A stretch of 64,000 bases of DNA, from assembly GCF_018080005.1 (NCBI RefSeq), contig NZ_CP073015.1, forward strand, positions 310,001-374,000, written 5' to 3'. Origin of the DNA: Flavobacterium sp. CS20. Lineage in GTDB: Bacteria > Bacteroidota > Bacteroidia > Flavobacteriales > Flavobacteriaceae. Below are positions 21,670 through 30,922 of the stretch, piece by piece (the first letter of the stretch is position 1; each line of letters starts with the position of its first letter). The translations under genes and the position numbers were made by a program. The notes beneath the pieces are model-generated. The model ran no database searches. It was not told where the DNA came from and worked only from the letters and a program-made list of their open reading frames with translations.

Positions 21670-22431
21670 ATGAACAAAACAAATACCATATCCCAACAAC
21701 TCGACACCGCTGCCACCACAGCATCACCAATCGCTCAACCTTCTGAAACCGTCAAATTTTCATTAGAAGAAGCCTACAAGATTCAAAAACAGTTGGTTGA
21801 ACACCGTTTAGATAGAGGTGAAACTATTACAGGTTATAAACTCGGTTTTACCAGTAAAGCTAAAATGCAACAAATGGGCGTTGACGATTTAATTTGGGGC
21901 GTGTTGACCAATGCTATGGAAATTAAACCCGATGAACACATCGATTTAAACCAATACATTCACCCGAGAGCAGAACCGGAAGTGGCTTTTAAGGTTTCAA
22001 AACCCATCAACCGTCAGTTAACCATAAAAGAATTACCACAATATATCGATAAAATGACAGTCGCTATTGAAGTCATCGATTCGAGATATAAAAATTTTAA
22101 GTTTTCTTTGGAAGATGTCATTGCAGATAATTGTTCTTCAATTGGCTATTGCATTGGGCAGTGGCAAGATTTAAAAGAAGATATCACCAATTTACCTATT
22201 CAATTAAAATTTAATGATGAGACTGTCCAAAGCGGAATGACTCAAGCTATTCTTGATAACCCGTATCAATCTGTCATCGAGCTCTCTCGTCTCGCTTCAG
22301 AAAACAACCTTGTGCTACAACCTGGTCAAATTATTCTGGCTGGTGCCGCCACCGCCGCAGAATGGTTAAAACCCGAGCTTAAAGTTACAGCGGAGTTGCA
22401 AGGTTTTGGTGAGGTTGGGTTTTGGACTTAA
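21670..22431 (+). CDS. 2-oxopent-4-enoate hydratase / 4-oxalocrotonate decarboxylase family enzyme
   Basis: 253 residues, the usual size for the MhpD/XylI/NbaG branch of the fumarylacetoacetate hydrolase superfamily. Seen: TGYKLGFTSKAKMQQMGVDD, HPRAEPEVAFKV with the metal-binding Glu pair, IEVIDSRYKNFKF, and the C-terminal LVLQPGQIILAGAATAAEW. Members hydrate 2-oxopent-4-enoate or decarboxylate 4-oxalocrotonate in meta-cleavage routes, including the later part of the 3-hydroxyanthranilate route in bacteria. Its place near kynU/kmo supports that use, but dioxygenase, decarboxylase and deaminase genes are absent here, so the link is inferred. Confidence 0.85.
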   Translation: MNKTNTISQQLDTAATTASPIAQPSETVKFSLEEAYKIQKQLVEHRLDRGETITGYKLGFTSKAKMQQMGVDDLIWGVLTNAMEIKPDEHIDLNQYIHPRAEPEVAFKVSKPINRQLTIKELPQYIDKMTVAIEVIDSRYKNFKFSLEDVIADNCSSIGYCIGQWQDLKEDITNLPIQLKFNDETVQSGMTQAILDNPYQSVIELSRLASENNLVLQPGQIILAGAATAAEWLKPELKVTAELQGFGEVGFWT

Positions 22432-22476
22432 AATATTCACATTTATTAAATTCTTTGCTAGAGAAATTAATACAAA

Positions 22477-22506
22477 TTGAACATATTTGAAATAATTGTA
22501 TCTTTG
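22477..22506 (+). promoter_or_regulatory. Flavobacterial-type promoter candidate
   Basis: TTGA at 22477 and TATCTTTG at 22499-22506 match the Bacteroidetes TTG / TAnnTTTG promoter pattern with about 18 bases between them. The next gene starts at 22511, so its mRNA would be almost leaderless. Confidence 0.4.
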
Positions 22507-22510
22507 AATT

Positions 22511-23290
22511 ATGCAAAAAATTGGTAACATAGAAATTCGAGTCGTAGGAAAATCGGGAAACAAACGTTTAAGTCCTGAAAATTATGATATAAAACATATT
22601 TCAGCAATTTTGAATAATGTTGAAGATTTGTTATACCCTAAAAATAAGAAAGATAGACCAATAATCACCTATGATATTCAAGAGGGTTCTGTAAGGCATT
22701 TATTTAAAACAAGCATGCAAACAATAATCGGGTTTAGTGCTATACTTAGTCAAATACAAGCGAATAACTCTATTGATTTTTTAGAATTAAAAACGGCGAG
22801 AGCTATAGAAAATATTCAAAATTTATCTCTGCAAAAAAACTATGAATTTCAAATTAAAACTTCATTCAACACTGATTATGAATTGATCATAAATCCCTCA
22901 ACTAAATATTTTAGAACCGAAAACATTTGGGTTGAAGCAGAATTTTATTTTTATGGCACTTTAAAAGATGCTGGTGGAAAAAGTAAGGCTAATATTCATC
23001 TGGATACTGAAGATTATGGCTATTTATCAATTGAAACTGGGGAGAAATTTTTAAAGAAGAGAGAAGATAATTTACTTTATAGAGACTTTGGGGTTAGAGT
23101 TAGTGGTAAACAAAACATTGATACAAGTGAGATTGATACAAAGTCATTGTCTTTATTAGAATTAATTGATTATCAACCAAAATTTGATAAGGACTATCTA
23201 AATTCATTGATTAAAAACGCAAAGAAAAGTTGGAGAAATATTAATGCTGATGAATTACTGTTAAACCTAAGAGGGGAATATGAAGCATAG
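22511..23290 (+). CDS. Hypothetical protein paired with a PIN-domain gene
   Basis: 259 residues, no signal peptide or membrane segment. It begins GNIEIRVVGKSGNKRLSPEN and has a C-terminal charged tail (NADELLLNLRGEYEA). The family is not recognised. Its last 11 bases overlap the start of the PIN-domain gene, which suggests a two-gene unit of toxin-antitoxin type with this protein as possible partner, although it is much longer than usual antitoxins and has no visible DNA-binding motif. Confidence 0.75.
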   Translation: MQKIGNIEIRVVGKSGNKRLSPENYDIKHISAILNNVEDLLYPKNKKDRPIITYDIQEGSVRHLFKTSMQTIIGFSAILSQIQANNSIDFLELKTARAIENIQNLSLQKNYEFQIKTSFNTDYELIINPSTKYFRTENIWVEAEFYFYGTLKDAGGKSKANIHLDTEDYGYLSIETGEKFLKKREDNLLYRDFGVRVSGKQNIDTSEIDTKSLSLLELIDYQPKFDKDYLNSLIKNAKKSWRNINADELLLNLRGEYEA

Positions 23291-23654
23291 CGTTCTATTA
23301 GATACAAGTTTTTTTATCAGATTACTTAATGATGAAGATCCACTTCATTCAAATGCCGTAAACTATTTTAAATATTTCTTAGAAAAAGATGTTGTCTTAA
23401 AAGTTTCTACCATAAGTATTGCTGAATATTGTGTTTTTGGAAAACTTGAAGATTTACCTTTAAAAAATGTTCAAATTTTACCATTTAATCTTAAAGATGC
23501 TGAAAGAACAGGTGAGTTTGCCAAAATTATTTTTACAGCAAACAAAGTCGAATTAGAGAAATTATCGCCACGAGCAATTATACCTAATGATTCAAAACTT
23601 TTTGCTCAATCTGATTTAGATAAAAGCATTAGTCATTTTGTGACTTCTGACTAA
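23280..23654 (+). CDS. PIN-domain protein (VapC-like), C-terminus shortened
   Basis: 124 residues. The N-terminus (SVLLDTSFFIRLLNDEDPLH) has the first PIN Asp, and ISIAEYC carries the conserved Glu. The C-terminal part reads NDSKLFAQSDLDKS and then HFVTSD before a stop. In PIN nucleases the (V)TSD motif is normally followed by 15-25 further residues. Here the frame ends immediately at a 53-base repeat that is also found at 41426, so the natural end was probably lost to an insertion. Known PIN proteins are Mg-dependent RNases; activity of this copy is uncertain. Confidence 0.75.
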   Translation: MKHSVLLDTSFFIRLLNDEDPLHSNAVNYFKYFLEKDVVLKVSTISIAEYCVFGKLEDLPLKNVQILPFNLKDAERTGEFAKIIFTANKVELEKLSPRAIIPNDSKLFAQSDLDKSISHFVTSD

Positions 23655-23705
23655 AATACCTCGATTTGTTTAGACCATTATCAGTTGATTCTTAGTTGAT
23701 TTTTT
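23653..23705 (+). repeat. 53-bp dispersed repeat, copy 1
   Basis: AAAATACCTCGATTTGTTTA at 23653 onward through CTTAGTTGATTTTT is nearly identical (two differences seen) to 41426-41477. Copy 1 cuts off the PIN-domain gene and copy 2 cuts the N-terminus of an immunity-like gene. It may be the end of a mobile element or a small dispersed element. Confidence 0.7.
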
Positions 23706-23820
23706 AGGGGTTTGGTCAAGTTATATTTGGTTGAGTAATTGGTTTTGAATAAATGCAACAGCTATTTTTAGGTAGCTGTTTAAATTCAACTTCATTGATT
23801 TTATTAATATATAAACAATA

Positions 23821-24564
23821 TTAATTTTTGAATTTACTTTCAATCATTTTACCAACTTTTTTTTGGTATTCTTGAGCTTTCATATAAGATATAATTTTTC
23901 TATTATCAGTAAACTCTTCTAAGTTTATAATATTTTGATTTGTTTCTTTTAATTCAACTAATTTAAATTTAGCTATACTATTCTCCATCATTACAATTAA
24001 TCCAGGTAAGTTACCAAACCTAAATGGGCCGCCTTTTAAATTTATTTCTGGACATATCCATAAACTAATGTCTTTAGATTTTCTTCCTAATTTAATATTT
24101 TCTTTAAATTCAGGTATAACTCGTATACAATTATAGTTTCCAATCTTTTTTTTCTTACCAGTAAAATGCCAGTCTATAACATCTTCATCTAAAACTGTAA
24201 CAAATTTATCAGTTTCATAGTAGAAGTAGATTTTATTTTTTAAAACCAATAGATTTTCATCTATTCCAATGTTTGATAATGCAGATGTTTTATAATATTG
24301 GTTTTTATTTTCATCAATACTTAATCTGTTAGGAATTTTATAAAAATAATCGTTTTTATTACATATAATTTCAATAGACAAACTATTGCTATATTCACTA
24401 ATTTGATTATTCATTCTTTTAATAACGTAATTGTATTGAGAATCTTTTTTTTTGTTAAGTTTTAATTTTTTGATTTCAACTATATTGTATTTAGCCAAAT
24501 AATTTTGGCTAAATGTAATATTGAATAAAAAAAAAGTTATAACAAAAAATAATTTATAAAACAT
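23821..24564 (-). CDS. GLPGLI-family exported protein
   Basis: About 247 residues from ATG 24564 (an upstream TTG at 24570 is also possible). A signal peptide (FVITFFLFNITFS, then QNY) is followed by a mostly beta/charged body and the diagnostic motif FGNLPGLIV near residue 195. GLPGLI proteins are Bacteroidetes-specific exported proteins of unknown function, often encoded in transport or peptide loci. A small exported ORF lies 11 bases upstream on the same strand and may be co-transcribed. Confidence 0.88.
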   Translation of the reverse strand: MFYKLFFVITFFLFNITFSQNYLAKYNIVEIKKLKLNKKKDSQYNYVIKRMNNQISEYSNSLSIEIICNKNDYFYKIPNRLSIDENKNQYYKTSALSNIGIDENLLVLKNKIYFYYETDKFVTVLDEDVIDWHFTGKKKKIGNYNCIRVIPEFKENIKLGRKSKDISLWICPEINLKGGPFRFGNLPGLIVMMENSIAKFKLVELKETNQNIINLEEFTDNRKIISYMKAQEYQKKVGKMIESKFKN

Positions 24565-24575
24565 CTGCAAAAGTA

Positions 24576-24803
24576 TTAACCATTAATTGTTACTTCAAAT
24601 TCCGATAATCCACCAGCGCCCATACAGTCTCAATAAAAATTAAAATAGTTAGCGTTCATTTCAGCCTGACTATCTCCATATTCTTCGCTTATACGATATG
24701 CTTTTTCTGCAAGAGCATCGCAGTCTTCTTGAGATTCAATGCTACTATTAATTGAAAATCCACTAGTTGACAATGTAAACACCGCCAACATCAAAAATAG
24801 CAT
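24576..24803 (-). pseudogene. Small exported peptide gene with internal TGA
   Basis: A 75-codon minus-strand frame from ATG 24803 to TAA 24576. The N-terminus MLFLMLAVFTLSTSGFS is a signal peptide, then ESQEDCDALAEKAYRISEEY and, after a TGA at 24632-24630, DCMGAGGLSEFEVTING. The paired Cys around a short helix looks like a small secreted peptide. It sits directly upstream of the GLPGLI gene. The TGA is more likely a mutation or error than selenocysteine, since no selenocysteine insertion context is seen. Confidence 0.5.
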
Positions 24804-25191
24804 AATTTTTTTATAATAAAAAATATGTTAAAACATATAAAATTATTTTTTATTTACAGATAAAAAATTAAATTAGCCAAAAAAGAGAACTATTTTAATA
24901 ATAATAGTTCTTATTGTAAATTATAACAGAATTGTATGTATTCATAAGTCGGTGAAGCGAGGTGAATTATAACTCACAGTCAGTGCGTATTGTTAAATAA
25001 TAATAATACGTACTGAATGTACAAACTGAATGTACAAGAAGATATCCTAAGTAAGGATGTGCCTAGTTTTTTGGGTAGTACATTAGCATATGTTCAACTT
25101 AATGGAGCATCTTCTCAAGTTGCTAATGTGATTTATCCAGTAACGCCACCAATCTTATGAAACAAGTCAAATATTAATTAAATAATACAGA
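24804..25191 (+). other. Gap with a 3' gene remnant
   Basis: Mostly AT-rich spacer. Between about 25023 and 25160 the plus strand reads LNVQEDILSKDVPSFLGSTL and then AYVQLNGASSQVANVIYPVT ending PPIL, stop. It has no start and looks like the 3' end of a lost gene; the family is not recognised. No RNA gene or strong terminator seen. Confidence 0.4.
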
Positions 25192-26717
25192 ATGCTGAAC
25201 TTATCAATTTTGGTCGAACAAAGTGCAAAAAGAAATCCCAATAAGCCCGCATTGAGCCTTGGCGATTTGACTTTAAGCTATAAAAGTTTTCACGAGAAAG
25301 TGTGTCAAACGGCCAATTTCCTATCAAAAAGTGGAATTGGCTATGGCGACAAAGTTGCCTGTTGTGTCCAAATTTACCGCAATATCCCATCCTATTTTTC
25401 GGGATTTTAAAAACGGGTGCCACCGTAGTACCATTGAGTGTTTTGCTGAAACCTGATGAGATTGCTTATTATCTTTCTGATTCCGAAAGTGTCATGTTTT
25501 TCTGTTTTGTCGGGACCTCTGATATTCCAATGGGAAAATACGGGAAAGAGGGATTTGACATGACCGATTCTTGTAAGCAGTTCATAAGCATTGGTAATCT
25601 ATCAGATGACATCCGGAATTTTGATGATTTAATTAAAAACGAAGACACTGTTTTTGAATCCTACAGGACTTCGTCTGAAGATACAGCGGTCATCATCTAT
25701 ACATCCGGCACTACAGGACAACCAAAAGGAGCCGAGCTTTCCCATCTCAATCTTTTTAGCAACGCAGAAATCGCTACAGAAATTATAGGATCTTCAGATT
25801 TTGAAGCTCAGATGATGGCGTTACCATTATTTCACATTTTTGGTCTAACCGTTACGCTGTTTGCCGGGATTCGAAAATCACTCCACATGATCTTACTGCC
25901 AAAATTCGATGCTAAAACTGTGTATCAAAATATTAAGCAGTTTAATATCAAAATTTTTGTAGGGGTGCCGTCCATGTACTGGGCAATTTTGAATGAGGAG
26001 GATAATGAAGAAAATAGAAATATCATTAAAAACTTGAGGATCTGCGTTTCTGGTGGTGCATCTCTTCCTGTCAAGATCATTGATGAATTTGAAGAACGTT
26101 TTGGAATCCCCATGATAGAAGGTTATGGAATGTCAGAAGGTTCGCCGGTGGTCACATTTAATCAAATGGAAATAGGCAGAAAGCCAGGGTCTATTGGAAC
26201 ACCCATCTGGGGCGTTGACGTAAAAGTAGTGGATGAAGACGGCAACGAACTTCCAGTAGGAGAAAAAGGTGAACTCATCTATCGCGGTCCCAATGTGATG
26301 AAATCCTACTATAAAAAAAGCAAAGAAACCGAAGAGGCACTAAAAAATGGTTGGCTCTATTCTGGCGATATAGCCATAAAGGATGAAGACGGATTTTTCT
26401 TCATCGTTGACCGGAAAAAAGATCTGATCATTCGGGGTGGAATGAATGTCTATCCCCGGGAAGTCGAAGAGATTATGTTGAGACATCCAGATATTTCTAT
26501 GGTCGCTGTTGTCGGAATTGATGATGAAAAATTAGGTGAAGAGGTCAAAGCTTTTGTAGTAAGGAAAAAAGACAGTTCAGTTTCCGAAGAAAGTATAAAA
26601 CAGTGGACAAAGGAGAGAATTGCTAGTTACAAATATCCAAGGTCTATTGAATTTGTAGATGAACTCCCAATGAGTGCATCGGGAAAGATTCTTAAGAAAG
26701 AACTCAGGAATAAGTGA
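25192..26717 (+). pseudogene. Acyl-CoA synthetase (AMP-forming), frameshifted near the N-terminus
   Basis: The frame from ATG 25192 (SILVEQSAKRNPNKPALSLG) stops at 25410, while the rest is in another phase from about 25355. Restoring one base at GTTGC-CTGTTG gives GDKVALLCPNLPQYPILFFG, the normal class I sequence, and a protein of about 508 residues. Downstream are the P-loop YTSGTTGQPKGAE, GYGMSEGSPVVTFN, YSGDIAIKDEDGFFFIVDRK and the C-terminal SGKILKKELR lysine. The family activates fatty acids to acyl-CoA with ATP. It opens the alkane cluster and would use the fatty acid made by the aldehyde dehydrogenase. Confidence 0.88.
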
Positions 26718-26719
26718 TT

Positions 26720-28142
26720 ATGGAAGTCCTTGAAGTCATAGAAGCCAATACTGCGGAGATTGAAAGTATCTACGAGTTACAGAAGAAAAACCAGTTTTCT
26801 GTAGGCAACACAAATGTTTCAGCCCGAAAAGCAAAATTAATACGCTTGCATGATGCCATTATCAAGTACAAACCTGAAATCAGAGAGGCTCTTTATAATG
26901 ACTTTGGCAAACACCCGTCAGAGGTTGACCTTACTGAAATTTATCCGATTACTAGCGAAATCAATCACGCTAAGCGAAGATTAAAAAAATGGCTGGGATC
27001 GAACAGAAAAAAAACACCTATCGCCCTATTTGGAGCGAGTTCACGAATCAAATACGAACCCAAAGGCGTTGTCCTGATTATATCGCCTTGGAATTTCCCT
27101 TTCAATTTGACGTTCGGGCCTCTGGTATCCGCAATAGCGGCAGGCAATTGTATAATGATTAAACCATCCGAAATGACTCCTCATTCCTCTGGTTTGATCA
27201 AAAAAATCATTTCTGAAATATTTGATGAGGACGAAGTTGCTGTTGTAGAAGGAGGCGTTGAAACTTCTGAAAAACTGTTATCGCTCCCTTTCAATCATAT
27301 TTTCTTCACAGGCTCTCCGGCTGTGGGTAAGAAAGTAATGAGTGCCGCATCCAAACACCTAACATCAGTTACGCTGGAATTAGGAGGTAAATCACCAACG
27401 ATAGTTGACGAAACGGCAAATTTAAAACTTGTCGCAAAACGAATCGCATGGGGTAAATTCCTCAATACCGGACAAGTATGTATAGCTCCGGATTACGTAT
27501 TGGTACATGAGAGTGTGCAAGAAGCGTTGGTTTTAGAATTACAAAAAAGAGTAGGCATGTTATACTCTGAAGAACCTGCTAAAAATACTTCTTATGCTAG
27601 GATTGTAAATAAGAAACACCATAACCGATTAACGCAACTCATTGAAGATGCCATCAGCAAAGATGCAAGAATCGTCGTAGGTGGAGAAAGCCGTGATAAA
27701 GACAACTATATTTCCCCAACCATTTTAACCAATGTTGAAGGAGATGCAAGCCTGATGCAGGAAGAAATTTTTATTCTTTGTCACTGTTCTTAGCTTTAAA
27801 ACTATTGATCAGGCGATTGAAATGGTAAATTCTAAAGAGAAGCCTCTCGCCTTGTATATGTATAGTCGCTCGAAAAGGAATATCAAAAGTGTAATCAATA
27901 ACACAAGGGCGGGCGGAACTTGTATTAATCATAATGGGGTTCAGTTTTTTAATTTGAACCTTGGCTTTGGGGGATCTAACAACAGTGGCATTGGAAAAAG
28001 TCATGGGGATGAGGGTTTTAAAGCCTTTTCTAATCCAAGAGGCATTATGCATCAGCATATCCCCAATGCATTAGACTTTTTAACGCCTCCTTACAATGGC
28101 TTCAAACAGAAGCTTATTGATTTGACAATTAAATGGTTTTAG
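26720..28142 (+). pseudogene. Aldehyde dehydrogenase (fatty-aldehyde/coniferyl type), frameshifted
   Basis: NAD(P)-dependent aldehyde dehydrogenase oxidising the fatty aldehyde to acid. The first frame has SPWNFPFNLTFGPLVSAIAA, FTGSPAVGKKVMSAA, the catalytic Glu in TLELGGKSP and the catalytic Cys in NTGQVCIAPDYV. It breaks after LMQEEIF at about 27773; the next phase resumes TVLSFKTIDQAIEMVNS and runs to 28142 with GGTCINHNGVQ, GFGGSNNSGIGKSHGDEGF and a C-terminal membrane-type tail (KLIDLTIKWF). The family has EEIFGP here, so about five bases (GGACC-like) may be missing. I chose ATG 26720, two bases after the ligase stop, over GTG 26714. Confidence 0.87.
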
Positions 28143-28181
28143 ATAAACAATATTAAAAATTAAACTTTAAACACTAATACA

Positions 28182-29261
28182 ATGAAAAAGTTAAAATCTT
28201 TAAAATACCTGCAGGGGTTAATCATCCCCGTTTTAGCATGGGTTAGCTTTAGTAAGGATATGCATGGATGGGAAACATTCCTGCCTGTTATCTGGTTATT
28301 TGTGGTAATACCACTTCTGGAATTGCTTTTTAGACCTGATCCTAGCAATATTAGTAAAGCAGAGGAAAAATCAAGGCTTGATAATATTCTCTATGATCTT
28401 CAAATCTACTTAATGGTTCCAATACAGGTCTTTACATTGGTATATTTTCTTTTCTCGATGCAAGAGGCTGGACTTTCAGTGGTTGATAAAATAGGAAGAA
28501 TAGCTTCAATGGGTACTTGTTGTGGCGTATTGGGTATTAATGTTGGGCATGAGCTTGGTCATAGAAATACCTGGTATGAAAAGCTAATGGCAAAAATCAA
28601 TTTAGGGACTTCCCTCAATATGCATTTTCTCCATGAACATAATATACACCACCACCAAATGGTAGGTACACCTGAAGATCCGGCAACGGCTAAATATGGT
28701 GATTCAGTATTCATCTTTTGGTTTCGATCTATGATTGGAGTTTACTTCAAGGCATGGGAAGTAGAACGTCAGCGTCTTAAAAAGAAAGGTATCCCTTTCT
28801 TTTCACTTCGAAATGAGATGATTCAGGATCACATCGCAGAAGGAGCAATGATTGCGGCTATTTGGTATTTCTTCGGTTTACCTACTGTAGGCTATTTTGT
28901 TATCGCAGCATTAATAGGACACCTCCTACTTGAAACGGTCAACTACATTGAGCATTATGGCTTGAAAAGAGAAAAAATTGGAGAGCGCTATGAGCGAGTG
29001 ATGCCACACCATTCATGGAATTCCGATCACATACTAGGTCGTTTAGTTTTATTTGAACTTTCAAGACATTCCGATCACCATTACATAACAAGCAGGAAGT
29101 ATCAAATATTAAGACATATGGACACTTCCCCTCAAATGCCTACTGGGTATCCAGGTATGATGATGCTATCTACCATACCACCTCTATGGTTTTCTATTAT
29201 GAACCCAAAGATTCGAGAAATCAATGAAGAAAAGAAACGGATGAATGTACAACGTCAATAG
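28182..29261 (+). CDS. alkB: Alkane 1-monooxygenase
   Basis: 359 residues, intact. Integral-membrane non-haem di-iron hydroxylase converting n-alkanes to 1-alkanols. All histidine boxes are present: GHELGHR (about residue 123), FLHEHNIHHHQMVGTPEDPA (about 150), NYIEHYGLKR (about 254) and the AlkB-specific SRHSDHHYITSRKYQILRH (about 293). Hydrophobic segments at 10-50, 85-120 and 220-250 fit the usual six membrane helices. The extended last box separates true AlkB from fatty-acid desaturases. It lies between the aldehyde and alcohol dehydrogenase genes; electrons probably come from the reductase/ferredoxin fusion three genes on. Confidence 0.95.
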   Translation: MKKLKSLKYLQGLIIPVLAWVSFSKDMHGWETFLPVIWLFVVIPLLELLFRPDPSNISKAEEKSRLDNILYDLQIYLMVPIQVFTLVYFLFSMQEAGLSVVDKIGRIASMGTCCGVLGINVGHELGHRNTWYEKLMAKINLGTSLNMHFLHEHNIHHHQMVGTPEDPATAKYGDSVFIFWFRSMIGVYFKAWEVERQRLKKKGIPFFSLRNEMIQDHIAEGAMIAAIWYFFGLPTVGYFVIAALIGHLLLETVNYIEHYGLKREKIGERYERVMPHHSWNSDHILGRLVLFELSRHSDHHYITSRKYQILRHMDTSPQMPTGYPGMMMLSTIPPLWFSIMNPKIREINEEKKRMNVQRQ

Positions 29262-29301
29262 AATATGCTTGCTCTTATAAAGAAATAAAAATCTGTTTAT
29301 T

Positions 29302-30900
29302 ATGAATTACGATTATGATTACGTTATTATAGGTAGTGGATTTGGAGGCTCAGTCAGTGCTCTTAGATTATCAGAAAAAGGTTATAAAGTTTTGGTCATT
29401 GAGAAAGGAAAATGGCGAAAAGGTAAGGAGTTTGCCAAGACCAACTGGGAATTGCATAAATGGCTTTGGGTGCCGTTTCTGAGATTTTATGGAATTATGA
29501 AAGTGACTGTATTACGGCATATTTCGATTCTATCAGGGGTAGGTGTTGGAGGAGGCTCTTTGGTCTATGCAAATACATTACCCATTCCTAAAAAAGCTTT
29601 CTTTACTACAGGAAGTTGGGCTGGCTTATGTGATTGGGAGGAGGAACTTAAGCCTTTTTATCCATTAGCATTAAAAATGCTTGGAGCAACCAAAAATCCT
29701 ATTCTATTTGATGGTGATTTAGCCTTAAAAGAGTTGGCTAAGGAAATCGGCAAGGAAGATCAATTTGCCCGAACTAATGTGTCAGTCTATTTTGGAAAAC
29801 CAGATAAAACAGTTCCAGATCCTTATTTTGATGGCAAAGGTCCAGATAGAACTGGATGCAACTTTTGTGGGCAATGTATGACGGGTTGTCCCAATAACTC
29901 CAAAAATACACTGGACAAAAACTACCTTTTTTTAGCACAGGGACATGGCGCAAAAATATTAGCCGAAAAAGAAGTAATTGGAGTCGAACCAATAGGAGAA
30001 AAAGATGGTACTGATGGGTATGAAATAGAATACCAGGACAGCACAAGATTTTTCAAAAAGAAATCGAAAGTGACTGCAAAGGGGGTCATTTTCTCTGGCG
30101 GGGTATTGGGCACCCTGAAGCTAATGCTAAAGCTAAAGTCAACCACTTTACCCAATATTTCAGATCGTTTAGGGCATGATGTAAGAAGCAATAATGAAAC
30201 ATTGGTGAGTGTATCCTCTTTAAATAAAGACATCAATATGTCTAAAGGTATAGCCATTGGAAGTATTCTACACACCGATGAACATAGCCATTTGGAAGTA
30301 TGTAGATATGGCGAAGGTTCCGATGCCTGGAAACTTACCCATCTGCCGTACAGTACCGCACAAAACCACTTGATAAGGTATTTTAACATTTTTGTTACAT
30401 TCCTGAAATCTCCCATCGATTATATCAATATTTATTTAAGAAACAGTTGGGCTAAAAAAACGGTGGTTTTGCTTTTTATGCAAACGCTGGATAGTACATT
30501 AATTTTTAAAAGGAGTAAATTAGGGGGGTTATTCTCAAAAGTTGGATCAGGTAAAAAACCTACTGCCTATATTCCAGAATCTGTAAAGTTAACCTCTATG
30601 TATCAGAAAAAAGTAAATGGAAAACCGTCTTCTTTTATTGGTGAGGCGACTCTGGGAATCCCTACAACAGCACATATCTTAGGAGGTGCTGTAATGGGCG
30701 AAAGTGCCCAAACAGGTGTCATTGACAAAGACAACAAGGTATTTGGTTATGAAAATATGTATGTTATTGATGGTTCGATGATTTCAGCCAACCCAGGAGT
30801 CAATCCGTCCCTATCAATTACAGCAATTGCTGAAAGAGCAATGTCAAAGATTGCTCCCAAAACCAAAAAGAAGGAAGACACTGACTCAATTCGTAACTAG
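29302..30900 (+). CDS. GMC-family alcohol oxidoreductase with Cys-rich motif
   Basis: 532 residues. The FAD-binding motif IGSGFGGSVSALRLSEKGYK opens the protein, GVGVGGGSLVYANTLP follows, and the C-terminus has HILGGAVMGESAQTGV and the GMC end motif DGSMISANPGVNPSLSITAI. A Cys cluster TGCNFCGQCMTGCPNNSKNT near residue 195 marks the cholesterol-oxidase-like branch. Its place next to alkB suggests oxidation of the 1-alkanol to aldehyde, the job done by AlkJ in Pseudomonas; substrate is inferred. Intact while the genes on both outer sides of alkB are frameshifted. Confidence 0.88.
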   Translation: MNYDYDYVIIGSGFGGSVSALRLSEKGYKVLVIEKGKWRKGKEFAKTNWELHKWLWVPFLRFYGIMKVTVLRHISILSGVGVGGGSLVYANTLPIPKKAFFTTGSWAGLCDWEEELKPFYPLALKMLGATKNPILFDGDLALKELAKEIGKEDQFARTNVSVYFGKPDKTVPDPYFDGKGPDRTGCNFCGQCMTGCPNNSKNTLDKNYLFLAQGHGAKILAEKEVIGVEPIGEKDGTDGYEIEYQDSTRFFKKKSKVTAKGVIFSGGVLGTLKLMLKLKSTTLPNISDRLGHDVRSNNETLVSVSSLNKDINMSKGIAIGSILHTDEHSHLEVCRYGEGSDAWKLTHLPYSTAQNHLIRYFNIFVTFLKSPIDYINIYLRNSWAKKTVVLLFMQTLDSTLIFKRSKLGGLFSKVGSGKKPTAYIPESVKLTSMYQKKVNGKPSSFIGEATLGIPTTAHILGGAVMGESAQTGVIDKDNKVFGYENMYVIDGSMISANPGVNPSLSITAIAERAMSKIAPKTKKKEDTDSIRN

Positions 30901-30922
30901 CTTGGATGACTGATTTTAAAAT

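Noticed and set aside
24630..24632. Selenocysteine at the TGA of the small exported ORF
   Set aside because: No hairpin of the selenocysteine type follows and no Sec machinery is in the window; mutation or error is simpler.
28182..29261. Reading AlkB as a fatty-acid desaturase
   Set aside because: The fourth histidine region SRHSDHHYITSRKYQILRH and TPEDPA after the second box are specific to alkane hydroxylases.
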